NCBI GenBank assembly: GCA_944739405.2
Contig: OX123192.2
Location: forward strand, 48,474,486 to 48,538,485
Length of the DNA: 64,000 nucleotides
DNA from: Euclidia mi
Taxonomy: Eukaryota; Arthropoda; Insecta; Lepidoptera; Erebidae
Direction of reading: 5' to 3'
The translations under genes and the position numbers were made by a program. The notes below the pieces were generated by a model. It was not told the origin of the DNA and did no database searches. It worked only from the letters and a program-made list of their open reading frames with translations. Within the stretch, counting starts at the first letter, position 1; each line of letters starts with the position of its first letter. Positions 1 to 10,020 of the stretch are shown here, in pieces.

Positions 1-1500
1 TATGAGGATTGCGTCTTTTTTTTCTTCTTTCGGCTTTTCGCCCGAAATAGTTCGCGATATTTTTGTATTTGCTATAAGATATATGCTAGGATACAAGAAG
101 ATTATTATCGAATTATAAGTTCAGAAAACGATAAATAAACAGAATTTTGTTTAAAAGCAAACGAATAAATCTAGAAGTTAAAAAGTCTATAAAAAATGCA
201 AATGTTGGTGCTTACTATTTATTAAATAGCATTGCTACTATTTTCGGGTTTTAAATCGATCGTACATCTATTCTAAGAAGACGCTGTTATTTGTTTCCTT
301 CAGGAGGACTTCGGAATTTTAAAATGGAAGAATTACTTTCTCAATAAGATCCAGCGGACTTTCTTGACCCATATCTCTTACTGGATTTACTACTTCCTCG
401 GAAATTAAAGTGATAAAACATTTTTTGCAACTAACTTGCCGTGGAGATCCAAGTGATTGAGAAATTCTGAATAACAATCACTCCGTGTCGTCTAGCTTTT
501 TTCTCCAAAAAAAGCAAATTACAAAACCGATTCTGATACAATTTTCTCCAGCATAATTCGTTATTTATTACGTCCTATTACATAAATATGGCATTGTGTT
601 AAATCAGAAAGTTCAATGGCATAAAGACGGAATCGTCAAACCGTGAACGCGCGTAGCGTTTTTGTGTGAGCAGTCTTTTTATTTCCGTTCCAATTATTGT
701 CAGCCTTATTATTTCTATGTATAATGTTGTACTTAGCCGTCAATCTATTATGTTCTCCGTGATTTTGTTGCCCGTTTCCTACTTTTTATTGGATATTTTA
801 TTCGGAGTCAAAGTGTTGTCTTTATTTTTGGATCTTTTAACATACTTTTAAAGTTTCATGTTATTTGTTTAAATATACTCTAGCGACTTAAAAAATCCGA
901 GCAATGAATATGTATCTAAATAAATTTGAACTAATCCAGAAAGTAAACAACTTATGTTGTGACTCTGAAATATCAAACTATTTTAAGATTATTGGTGACA
1001 TTATTATCATGTTTATAGAAGCTTGGGGCTAGATCATACAAACTAAACGTTACAAATATATTTCAACAGACTGAGTAGGTAAAGAGTTCATTCATCTATC
1101 GGTTCTTTTATTTTGTCTGTCGTTTTCTATATAATATTGTTTCAATATACCTACATATTTTGCTTTTGAAAGTAAAAGTAATGAATCACACAACATATTA
1201 TTTACGCTCTGTAAGTATTATTCGAGCCATTCACCAACACCTGAATTACAATTATTATCTTTAAAGCAGTTTTTGATAATGTTCGAAGGAGAAAGGAGAA
1301 ATGTTAATGTTATTTATTTGACATCTTCAGGCCATTTTACAATAATTGAATTCTTCATATTATGTAATAAAAAAGACAAGCATTAATCTAGTCACTTCAA
1401 TTTGAGTTATTATTTTCTAAAGTATGTAGATTAGGCATTGCGATACAATAACAACTACAGATCAATGAGATTAGGTCATCCAACTAAGCCATAAAAATGC
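1..1500. other. AT-rich non-coding sequence
   Basis: I see no gene here. The longest open stretch (about 666-851) is low-complexity hydrophobic, starts with GTG, and has no splice or homology support. No element with clear ends was recognised. Confidence 0.5.
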
Positions 1501-1506
1501 TTGATT

Positions 1507-1806
1507 TTTTTTTATGGTAATAGGCGGTAAACGAGCAGATGGATTGCCTGATGGTAAACAATTACCACCGCCCATGGACACGAGCAACACCACAGGAGTC
1601 ACAAGTGCGTTGCCGCCCCTTGGGGTTGGGAAAATGGATAGGATGAGGAGTGGGATCAAGGAGAAGGGATAGGGGATAGGGCCTCCGGCTCTTTCACTCA
1701 CCGAACGAAACGCAACAGTTTAGGTACTGTTACTTTACGTCGATTTTCTGTGAGAGGGTAGTACTTCCCCGGTCGAGCCGGCCCATTCATGCTGAAATCA
1801 GCAAGA
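1507..1806 (-). mobile_element. Poly-A retroposon, family B (SINE-like)
   Basis: Read on the minus strand, this starts near the phrase 'gatttcagcatgaatgggcc', runs through a moderately GC-rich body and ends in a poly-A (poly-T at 1507-1515 on the plus strand). The same element lies in the opposite orientation at 33490-33803, and a 5-prime scrap is at 58866-58908. The 3-prime end, 'cgtttgcc..cctattaccat' plus poly-A, resembles lepidopteran LINE/SINE tails. I see no A/B box, so it may instead be the 3-prime end of a LINE. The open frame inside it is not a gene. Confidence 0.65.
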
Positions 1807-3578
1807 CTCTACTACTTACCAATATTTTCGCCTGAGTGTTGATACCTCTCAAAACTTCACCTATCACCAGATAATGTCTAAAACCTCTAGAAAATAAATT
1901 TGCTTATTTCCCTTTATCTAATTTGTAAAATTTTGACAAACTACAATTGAAACCGCAGTATGAGTCAAAAGTCAACTCAATTGTCAATTCCATTTCTAAT
2001 ATCAAACATTCCATAATCGTGAGCCAACATTGAGCGAAGAAAGGATGAAAGGCAACAGAAATCGTATTATTACCTAGGATATTATTACTTGGCCAGTTGG
2101 AAAGGAAACAGTAATCGTTTGCACTAATTACGGATAGCACGGACGAGGAATTCCTACAAACATTAGAGACATTAAAACAGCATTATAACGTTTATCTTTA
2201 CGTAATGTGAAGTAAACATTCATTACTGCGAGTAATAGTTCTCCCCTGTACAAATTTAGTGTTTTATTAGTTTCTACCTTTATATAACTTTTGGCTACTG
2301 GCCTTGTTCTTACAAAGTAGTGTTTTAGCTAACTAGGGCATCAAAATTGAAAATTTCGCAATATTCTTTATGGATGGTGGTGGAAACGTAAGATGCATTT
2401 TATAGTAGGGGTATCTGGTGGTAACAGTATTGGAAGTGTTTTTAGTTATTAACAATTTTGCAAAGGAAATTTCATTCTTTACGTACTGATACCTTCTTAA
2501 AGCATATTTATTATTTGAAAAAGTAATATTAAAGACAAGTGCTTTAAAACGGCAACAACATTTTCAGCTTTGTACTATAAAGTTTTCTAGTGCAATATGA
2601 TTATTCCTGTTTTTTGTCAAAATTTTAAGATGTGTAATATGCCAGACAAAGACTTGGAGAATGTGCATGGCACAATATTTTCTGTACTGGTATGTCACTG
2701 TGGCATGCAGTGTTTTTTTACGATGTCTAACTAGAGAACTATGCGTTATTGAATAAAACAACTTTACAATGCTATCTTTGCGCTGTTTACGCAATTGTCT
2801 ACATCGGTCATGATGCGTTATCTGGTGATGATAATTGATACTCACGACTTAACATATTATTATGACTTGCTATTGACTGTTGAATGGTGCAGCAAAACAA
2901 TCAAGGATTATCATCTATCAGTCTAAAGACGTCTTCTGCAGGAAGGTTAATCAGGGAAAACTGTACAAACAACTTTGTGCATCTCTTCATGAAACTACAG
3001 AATAAAGTTAATTCGAGTTAATCAGACGGGAAAGTGACAACTCATTCAAACCTATCACTTTTTAATAATTACTACATATTCTGTACGTTATATGAGGAAG
3101 ACTTTTTGCCTACTGTAAATGAGTTCGACAAAAGAGACGGATCTAGAAAGGTGGTGATTGTGGAGTGAAAGGCGCTGACCAAAGACACGTCCTTTTATTA
3201 CACAAACATTACATTGTTAGAGCTTTTTTGCTGTACAAGTAAAACGTTACAATCTAGTTCACCAAGACGATATTATAGAACAAGACAATTTGTAGTGTCC
3301 TACTCTGAAGTTCTTTCCGCAAATATTACAAATGGTTCTTATTGAATGTTGATTTATTTTTTGTTGATGGTATTTTTATTCGTATTTTAGTCAAGAATTC
3401 AAATTGAGACTTGATGACAAAATATTTTCTACTTTTACCGCCTAATACGAAAATATGGATTAACATATCAAAGATTTTTATGTCCTTACGTAATTAATTC
3501 AAAAACACGATATCACAAATTATTCTTCTAATCCATTAGATAGAATTGTTGTTTACCAGCATTTTCAAGACATGTTTA
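1807..3578. other. AT-rich intergenic sequence
   Basis: No gene, RNA or bounded repeat was recognised. Small ORFs here (for example 1904-2140 and 2564-2845, minus) show no domain-like composition. Confidence 0.5.
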
Positions 3579-3785
3579 TCTTAATATATAAAATACTTGC
3601 GTTACTGACGGACTGACAGACACGCTACAGCCGAAACTATTGGGCGCAGGAAGCTGAAATTTGGCATGTATGTTCCTTGAGGACCGTAGGGGTGCACTAA
3701 GAAGGGTTTTCCCGAAATTCCCACGGGAACGGTCAAAGCGGGTAAATTTAAAAAAAATGCAGGCGTAGCTGCTGGCGTCCTCTAG
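3579..3785 (+). mobile_element. Short non-autonomous Helitron
   Basis: The element starts with TC after a host A (3578) and ends with CTAG before a host T (3786), the standard Helitron A^T insertion signature. The start (TCTTAATATATAAA) and the GC-rich run before CTAG are typical of lepidopteran Helitron-like repeats. It is about 207 bp and non-coding. Part of a related element lies reversed near 53830-53960. Confidence 0.75.
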
Positions 3786-4006
3786 TTATATCATAAACAT
3801 TAAAGCGTGAAAGTTGCTTTACCTGTCAGACGTGATGAAGACGCTGTATAATTTACTGAAAGCAGGTATACCTATACATGAAACAAAATAAATAAGAAAC
3901 GTCCTTTGAAAAGCCAAATCAGGTTTCGATCATCAATTTAAAATACTATATAGTACCGTACCATAAAAATATGATAACTAGGTGCTTGTAATTATTTTAT
4001 ACCACA

Positions 4007-4222
4007 CTAGATGATGCCCGTGGTTACACCCGCGTTATTTAAGGCTACTGCTGCGCTCCTGTAGCTCATAGCGTGATGTTATATAGCCTATAGCCTTCCT
4101 CAATAAATCACCTATCTAACACTGAAAGAATTTTCCAAATCGGACCGGTAGTACCTGAGATAAGCACGTTCAACCAAACAAACAAACAGACAAACTCTTC
4201 AGCTTTATATATTAGTATTAGA
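4007..4222 (-). mobile_element. Short non-autonomous Helitron
   Basis: On the minus strand it begins TCTAATACTAATATATAAAG, continues with GCTGAAGAG and a GTTTGTTTG stretch, and ends in CTAG. Flanking bases are A and T in the element's orientation. It belongs to the very common lepidopteran group with 'aaagctgaagag' near the 5-prime end. A sibling lies inside each copy of the large duplicated unit (23090-23294 and 62093-62288). Non-coding. Confidence 0.8.
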
Positions 4223-5083
4223 TTAGCAGCAAGGCATTGCTCGGTAGTGCAATCTGTCTGTATCTGTTTCTCGTTTATATATCTTCAGCTAATATTATTC
4301 TGATGCGGTAATTCGTATTGATTATATCGCCTAGATGTTTACAGGCACCGAGTGTCGATGTCACCCGGAACAGCATTTTGTGTGATCGTTCTATTATTAC
4401 TATTGATGTCGATAAAAACGAATTATATAAAATACCAGTATCAGACTCTAGAACCATGCATAAAGTTAAATACTTCTTATTACACATACAATTTGAACCA
4501 TAACGTATGTGTAATAAGAAGAATGAAGATAATCTAACTGATCACTTTAACTGCCATTTGCTACGTCTGCAAAGCCAAAGCAATACAGTTTTTGCGCTAC
4601 AGCCGGCTTACGATAAAAAAAAAGCCGCTAAAGACACATTTAATCCTAGTTAAAAAGAAAGACGCTCTACATTTCCGGAGAATTGAAAAAGGAAATTGGA
4701 TGCGATTACACTTTGAAGTACATTCACGAATTGAAGCCTTGAAAAGGTTGTAAAAGTAATTGTGAGAGTTGTTTTCAGTATTTTTATTACGTCTCCGTAA
4801 TTAAAGCGGTCGTTCAGTGCTAATTGGCTATTAAAACACAAGTCGAGTGTTGATTTGTTTATTTTGTAAAGTTATCCTTCGGAGAAATCTGTTTGATTTG
4901 AGAAATCAGTTAAGTAGTTGAAATATCTTTCAATTTCATGTTTACTGACTGAGGTAGATTTGGCATCGAGCTCGATCAAAGAGGTTTGTGTATCTTTCTT
5001 GAGGTGGTAATCATGTTTTCTGACCTAGGATTGCAAATCAAACTTTCCTTGTGCTAAAAATAAAACTTGAATTTCTTGTTTAC
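4223..5083. other. Non-coding flank upstream of the structural-protein exon
   Basis: No gene was recognised. Exon 1 of the gene at 5672-6721 should lie somewhere upstream, but I could not single out a start codon followed by a convincing phase-0 splice donor in this stretch. Confidence 0.4.
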
Positions 5084-5259
5084 ATTTACTAAGGTTTGCT
5101 TGGATCCCTTCGGATTGCGGAGGTCAGACAGGCAGTCGCTCGCCAAATCCGGTTAGACTAGTAAGCGGCCCCCAGGTTGAAACTGGGATAACGCTAGGAG
5201 GATGATGATGAGGATGATGATGAGGATGATGATGAGGATGATGATTTACTAAGGTTTGC
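5084..5259 (+). mobile_element. 5-prime-truncated SINE (family 2) tail with 16-bp target duplication
   Basis: The insert at 5100-5243 is flanked by a perfect 16-bp target-site duplication, atttactaaggtttgc, at 5084-5099 and 5244-5259. It contains the 3-prime part of the tRNA-derived SINE seen in full at 18673-19036 (minus). It ends in an expanded microsatellite tail of GAGGATGATGAT units (about four copies). The perfect duplication suggests a recent insertion. Confidence 0.85.
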
Positions 5260-5385
5260 CGATTAAGTATCAGAATACCTAAGCATCTACGTGCGAAACA
5301 AAAATATTGTCTAATTTACGTTATCCCAAGCTTGGTGTGGCACTACATCTTTACCAGTATCAACCATTCCACTATAAATACGATC

Positions 5386-5633
5386 AATCACGTCTCATGT
5401 GCATAGGGTTCCCACCAAGAACTTAGGGTCCCAAGCCAACCTCACCTGCAAGTGGTGCACCTGCCGATCAACGGACGAGGCTCTGGCAAACAAAATGTCC
5501 CAATAAGCGGCAATAGGCTCGCCACGTATTACGTGGGATCAAAACACTGGCGAAAAGTGGGCGTTTAATATGCCTCTGCCTACCCCTTCGGGGAAACAGG
5601 CGTGAGCCTATGTATGTATGTATGTAATCACGT
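5386..5633 (+). mobile_element. SINE (family 3) in the intron next to a splice acceptor, with 8-bp TSD
   Basis: The SINE body is 5394-5625, flanked by aatcacgt at 5386-5393 and 5626-5633. Other copies are 46050-46262 (minus) and 59752-59980 (plus). The head is not tRNA-like. The 3-prime part is shared with tRNA-SINE family 1 and ends 'ggcgtgagcctatgtatg', matching the end of the RTE-like LINE at 36611. It ends only about 40 bp before the splice acceptor at 5671. Its TATG tail supplies an ATG (5618) that is in frame with the downstream exon. Confidence 0.85.
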
Positions 5634-5656
5634 TTCAACATGGATATAAAGCAATT

Positions 5657-5671
5657 TTTCTATCTTTCCAG
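5657..5671 (+). other. Probable 3-prime splice site of the structural-protein gene
   Basis: A pyrimidine-rich run followed by CAG ends at 5671. Translation from 5672 gives a hydrophobic stretch, VLLLLAVASC, ideal for the core of a signal peptide but lacking its own Met. That is the usual layout of insect cuticle-protein genes, where a tiny exon 1 supplies the first residues. The intron phase is 0. Confidence 0.7.
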
Positions 5672-6721
5672 GTGTTATTGTTGCTGGCGGTAGCCTCTTG
5701 TAAGGCCGGTTTTGAAGGCAGCTACTCAAACAACATAGGCAGTGATGGCGGACACGGAGGTGGTAACGGCGGTTATGATTTCAACGCTCAAATAAGCGGG
5801 GCTGGTGATTTCGCTGGCGATCAGGGACATGGTTCATCTGGAAACGGCGGACACGGGTTCGATGGTGGCAATTCAGGCCATGACTTCTCAGGAGGCCAAC
5901 AACACACACTGGCTTTCGCTCAAGGACATCAAGATTTCGGAGGTCAAGCATTTGCCCCACAAGATTTCAGCGGTCACGATTTTTCTGGTGCCGCTCAGTT
6001 TGCTCCTAGCGGCCATGGCGGTCAGGGAGCTCAAGAGTTCAATGGAGATTCGTACCTGCAAGCTGCTCACGAATCTAGTCAACAGGGTCTTGATGATTCA
6101 GGTTCTCAAGGTGATGGCGGTCATTTCGGTGGTCAATCGGAGGGCGGCCATGGTTTCGGTGGACAAGGAGACGGTGGACATGCCTTCGCTGTTCAAGGAG
6201 ACGGTGGACATAGCTTCGGTGGTCAAGGAGATGGAGGCCATAGCTTCGGTGGTCAAGGAGATGGTGGTCATGGCTACGGTCCTCAGGCTTTCACCCTCGA
6301 AGACGTGAGTCATGAATTTGGCCACGGTGGTCAAGGTCACGACTTCCAATCCGAAGCTATTCCTGTAGGCGAACATGTTGATGAAGAACACCCTGTCCAA
6401 ATACCCCACTACAAACATGTTACGTTCCCCATTCCTAAGACTGTCCACATCAACGTTCCCAAGCCTATTCTCATCGGTGTGCCTCAGCCTTACCCCGTTA
6501 AGGTTCCTGTCAACAAGCCTGTAGCTGTGCCTGTTGAGACTGAAATCAACATTCCTGTTGAGAAAGTGGTGCCATACCCTGTTGTTAAGCATGTGCCTTA
6601 CCCCGTTGAGAAGCACGTGCCTATTAAGGTTGAAAAGACCGTTCATGTGCACGTGCCACAGCCTTACCCTGTGAAGATTCCTATCTATAAGACCATTCAT
6701 CACCATCATAAGGGTCATTAA
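5672..6721 (+). CDS. Secreted Gly/His-rich structural (cuticle-like) protein, last exon
   Basis: This exon encodes about 349 residues to a TAA at 6719-6721. It begins with a signal-peptide core (VLLLLAVASCKAG). About 220 residues rich in Gly, His, Asp, Ser, Gln and Phe follow, including tandem GQGDGGHSFG-type decapeptides (nt 6105-6285). The C-terminal domain (from about nt 6388) is built of Val-Pro phrases such as PQPYPVKVPV, VPYPV and KHVPYPVEKHV, ending in HHHHKGH. Gly-rich regions joined to VP-rich repeats are known from insect cuticular and other extracellular matrix proteins, so a secreted structural role is likely; the exact family is inferred. An open frame extends back to an ATG at 5618, but that Met lies in a SINE tail, and before the insertion the frame held a stop and no Met. 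Exon 1 is missing or unrecognised. No LINE-like features are present, and this is the only convincing host gene in the window. Confidence 0.85.
   Translation: MLLLLAVASCKAGFEGSYSNNIGSDGGHGGGNGGYDFNAQISGAGDFAGDQGHGSSGNGGHGFDGGNSGHDFSGGQQHTLAFAQGHQDFGGQAFAPQDFSGHDFSGAAQFAPSGHGGQGAQEFNGDSYLQAAHESSQQGLDDSGSQGDGGHFGGQSEGGHGFGGQGDGGHAFAVQGDGGHSFGGQGDGGHSFGGQGDGGHGYGPQAFTLEDVSHEFGHGGQGHDFQSEAIPVGEHVDEEHPVQIPHYKHVTFPIPKTVHINVPKPILIGVPQPYPVKVPVNKPVAVPVETEINIPVEKVVPYPVVKHVPYPVEKHVPIKVEKTVHVHVPQPYPVKIPIYKTIHHHHKGH
6105..6285 (+). repeat. In-frame 30-bp tandem repeats encoding Gly/Asp/His decapeptides
   Basis: About five imperfect 30-nt units encode G-x-G-D-G-G-H-x-F-G. The differences are mostly synonymous third-position changes, which suggests selection on the peptide. 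Copy number is likely variable between alleles. Confidence 0.8.
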
Positions 6722-7239
6722 AGCCTTCTTACTAAGTGCCTTGTAAATATTTTGTAATGTAATTTTAAGTCATTTTCAACTGTCTTCATGTTGTAGTTGA
6801 TTTATTTATTGTATGTTGTTGTTGTTGTTTTGTTGTTGTTATTGTTGTTATGATGTTGATTACAAAAAAATGTTGTTTACAATGTTGTTTAATTATTTTT
6901 ACGATAAAAAATATGTAGAGTCCTGACAATATACACGTTTACCACGTGTGCCTTAAAGATAAACGCCTAGAAGAATGCATGTTTATCTATATTACCTATA
7001 TAGCTTCTTGATTCAAAGGATGGTTTGCATAAATATTAGGAACTGTATGGTGAAACAAAATTGAGAGAATATTCAATAATAAAACTAAGCAAGTAATTTT
7101 AGGTAAATATTAACCTCGGATGCAATAGAATCGAACCTACAAAAATTGGCGATGTAGAGAGGAAACCATTAATAAAATGCAGATTTAAATTATTGATTGA
7201 TTTTTGTGCTGAAACATAAACCTGAAACTGCATCAACAA
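6722..7239 (+). other. Likely 3-prime UTR and flank of the structural-protein gene
   Basis: The stop is followed by an AT-rich region with a GTT-rich run (about 6810-6850). The first AATAAA I see is at 7078-7083, a possible but unconfirmed poly-A signal. The true transcript end is unknown. Confidence 0.4.
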
Positions 7240-7320
7240 GATCATCATCATCATCATAGACAGCCCGATTTGGTCCACTGCTGCACCTAGGGGTCTCTTT
7301 GCTCAGCAGTGTGTTTTTGT
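7240..7320 (-). mobile_element. LINE 3-prime tail fragment
   Basis: ATC repeats followed by 'ggtccactgctgcacctagg' look like the reverse complement of the 3-prime end common to lepidopteran LINEs (an ATG-repeat tail). Related tails are at 15216-15302, 32527-32705 and 47757-47910. Confidence 0.5.
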
Positions 7321-8206
7321 TTGTTTGTGAAAGATAAGAAAAGAAAAATAAATTGGCTTACCTGACATACCAAGAAATACATTGTAGATCAGGTAAATAA
7401 ATTCAATGTTCTACCGCAAACGTACATTTGCTAAGTTTATTGTGAAACATATAGGAGGCTTAGCGTGAAGCTGCGACACGCTTTTACCCTCCCCCTTGAA
7501 ACCATATCTTCCTATTCATCCCCCTTACATAAAAGACGTAACAACGACTCGTAACATAAACATAAACACTGAAAGCCATATTTTTATTCAATTCACGGAT
7601 CAGCAAAACATTTTTACGTTCATTTTATGGCAATTACCTTCATCCCTTACAATAAGGTGTGTTCACACAATGACAGTACGGGTACCTATTATTACGGGTG
7701 TTAAACATCATGTCTATTTATCTCTGAAAATAAAACACAAAAATGATAAGTAATCCATTTAAATTTCAAGGAATTCAGGGAAGACACATATGATGCCTGC
7801 AACTACACCCGCACAATTCTCCTGATTCAGTGGGAATTTTGGTAATACCAACACACTCCCCAAGGAACTGCGTCATACTCGTGAACGGGTGCTACTTGCG
7901 ATGACAGGTCGATGTCGGTCTTACGGGCTGGTATTAATTTTTTACTATTTAACTGCATCATTTCCATCATGGTTCTGAACATTTGCGCGGATTGCCTGCA
8001 TTATTAGGTACTTAATGCATGCTCCTGCAATTTGGTTTCTGAAACCGAAGTTTGGTGAGCTATAAATCTAAAATCTATCGGTTAGTCTCGATGATCCCTT
8101 GGTATGATCCCTCGTATATCTACTTACAATCTCTCATAGCTGTATATATCTACAAATATATTTAGTCGCGTTGGATAAATTACAAAAATACGAAAGGTGT
8201 GTATAA
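7321..8206. other. Non-coding sequence
   Basis: No gene or bounded element was recognised. The ORF at 7496-7753 has no signal or domain. Confidence 0.45.
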
Positions 8207-8435
8207 TGCTTCCGTGGTCCAGTGGAGCCTGTGCGTCTACTAATTAGAAGGTCCGAAATCTGGGTCGGGCAAAAGTGTTATTTGGTTTAGCACGAAGTCT
8301 GACAAAACAAAGCCCGGTAATGACAATTGGCTCGGTCCCTTTTACGTGGAACCCACAAATTCATAACATGGCAAAATGTGGGTAATATTACACCTCTGCC
8401 AACCTCTGTGGTGATAAAGGCGTGAGATTATAAAA
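8207..8435 (+). mobile_element. tRNA-derived SINE, family 1 (degraded)
   Basis: The A-box phrase tggtccagtgg is present. The B box is mutated (aatctgggtcgggc replaces the consensus region). The body matches 29734-29973, including 'ggcaaaatgtgggtaatatt', and ends near 'aaggcgtgagattataaaaa'. Confidence 0.8.
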
Positions 8436-9109
8436 AAAGGATGCACCAATACTCAGCCCTTTCTTAATAATTACGCCTTTACATTTCACTCGTCTTACTG
8501 TTATTGTAAATGAGCCTTTAAGTTTTATTTGTGTTTACCCTCACATTGTCGAACAAGGGAGCAAGTTTACCGTATAAACAATTTTATTTCATCACTGAAT
8601 GTCAACGTTAAATTACTGCCATGTTGTTTGTAGAACATTTTAATGTATTATTAATGAAATGAAAGTTATACTCGTATTTGTGTTTGTGTGGCGTAATAGC
8701 AGTAAAAGTTGTGTAGGGACGTTTATTACAAAGTTTAAAGCTATTTCATTAAAAGATTGGACTCATGGCTTACATTTACGCTTGTGTTTACAATCTTTTC
8801 GGATGAAGCACGGTGTTTTACAGATTCTGGAAGGAAAAGTGCTCAATAGCTGATCGGATGCAAGTTAATTACACTGATGAGTTCTGAAGAATAGTATGAA
8901 GCATTCAACACCATCCCTTAGGTAGGCAGCTGACTACAACCTTGTAGCTTTCTCAGACTCAATCTTTTTTTTATGATTTTCTGTTCTTCCTCACTTCTAT
9001 TCTTTTTGCTCTAGTATCTGGAAGACGGCAGCAAATTATTTTTCCGTCACTTTTATCGCTGGTAGATGAGATAACCTCCCTCTAAACCATCAGGAGACAT
9101 TATAGTCTA
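8436..9109. other. Non-coding sequence
   Basis: No gene or element with clear ends. The ORF at 8659-8853 is isolated and has no recognisable features. Confidence 0.45.
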
Positions 9110-9657
9110 AGATCCGTAGAAGTGCGACCTTAACCGATCAGATAATTAGATGAAATTTTTTTTTATCAAATTTTGTACGTTAAAAATATATCGCGAATGG
9201 ATTGTTAAAAAACCACGTTCAGGAAAAAAACAATTACCGCTTTTCCTGACAGGTTTTTCGTAGGTAGGCAACCTAATATGATCGTATTTGCAGTGAAGTA
9301 GCGGTAATTTTAATAAAAGATTTGTCTCTTAAACAAGTTGATAAATATAACTAGTATCAACCTAACAGTCGAAGTAATTATACCTGGCAGCCCTACAAAT
9401 ACGCCACGAAAAATTTACAACCCAATGTTAACCGTAACCTTTAAGGTTCATACATTTGGTTAGTACTAAATTTATCAATTAAACGCGTAAATGCAATGTT
9501 AAATTAAAAGCCAAATATTTTATTTTCTTCTTTTCCTAGTCTGGCCCGGATTTTTTTTACCGACCCATTCGCGATATATTTTTTAACATGCAAAATTTCA
9601 TATAAAATATTTTTCTTCCAATTATCAGGTCGGTGAAGGTTGCTCTTCTACGGATCT
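9110..9657. mobile_element. Non-autonomous DNA transposon with about 105-bp imperfect terminal inverted repeats
   Basis: The left end (AGATCCGTAGAAG) and the reverse complement of the right end align for about 105 bp, including the internal phrase 'atatatcgcgaatgg' (9187-9201, and reversed near 9567-9581). The interior (about 340 bp) is non-coding. I could not define a target-site duplication, so the superfamily is open. Arm divergence suggests an old insertion. Confidence 0.8.
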
Positions 9658-9720
9658 TTTACTATTCGTTTTTATAATGTGATAGCTATGGTAATTATGT
9701 AAGTACATAGAACAGTTCTA

Positions 9721-10020
9721 CTTCTTCTTCTTTTGCCTGCCCTATTCCCATATTACTTGGAGTCGGCGCAGAATGTCTTTCGCTTTCATTCTCTCCTATC
9801 AGCCGTCATCTGATTATTCAATCCCTTATCATTCACGTCATCCTTCACACAATCCATTCCATATTTTCTTTGGTCTTCCTCTTGAAAGGTGATGAATATA
9901 AGAGTTGAGGGATATATCCCTCAACTCTTATATTCATCACCTTTCTAGTCACATGCTTTTCATCCCTCCTCATTACATGCCCATACCACGCTAGACGATA
10001 TCCTTTCAGTTTTTCTTGCA
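9721..10020 (-). pseudogene. LINE reverse-transcriptase C-terminal remnant
   Basis: On the minus strand a broken frame reads HVMRRDEKHVTRKVMNIRVEG, is interrupted, resumes KRKTKE, and continues in a second frame with MDCVKDDV and KRKTFCADSK. This is the familiar C-terminal region of lepidopteran RTE-type LINE polyproteins. It carries frameshifts and stops, plus an inverted duplication at 9884-9945. Confidence 0.7.
9884..9945. repeat. Perfect 62-bp palindrome
   Basis: Two 31-bp arms with no spacer, centred between 9914 and 9915. The right arm is the original LINE coding sequence (minus strand KVMNIRVEG). The left arm is its inverted copy, placed between codons that are normally close together, so the inversion arose after the LINE had inserted. 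Confidence 0.95.

Noticed and set aside
5373..5380. TATAAATA as a promoter of the structural-protein gene
   Set aside because: No start codon and splice donor follow before the acceptor at 5671; the pre-insertion frame holds a stop. More likely a chance match in the intron.
5618..5671. ATG at 5618 as the true start of the structural protein
   Set aside because: It lies in the TATG tail of a SINE, and a good splice acceptor at 5671 explains the missing Met. Kept only as a possible alternative start in the findings.
6098..6718. 206-codon minus-strand ORF
   Set aside because: Antisense shadow of the structural-protein exon; its composition mirrors the repeats of the sense strand.
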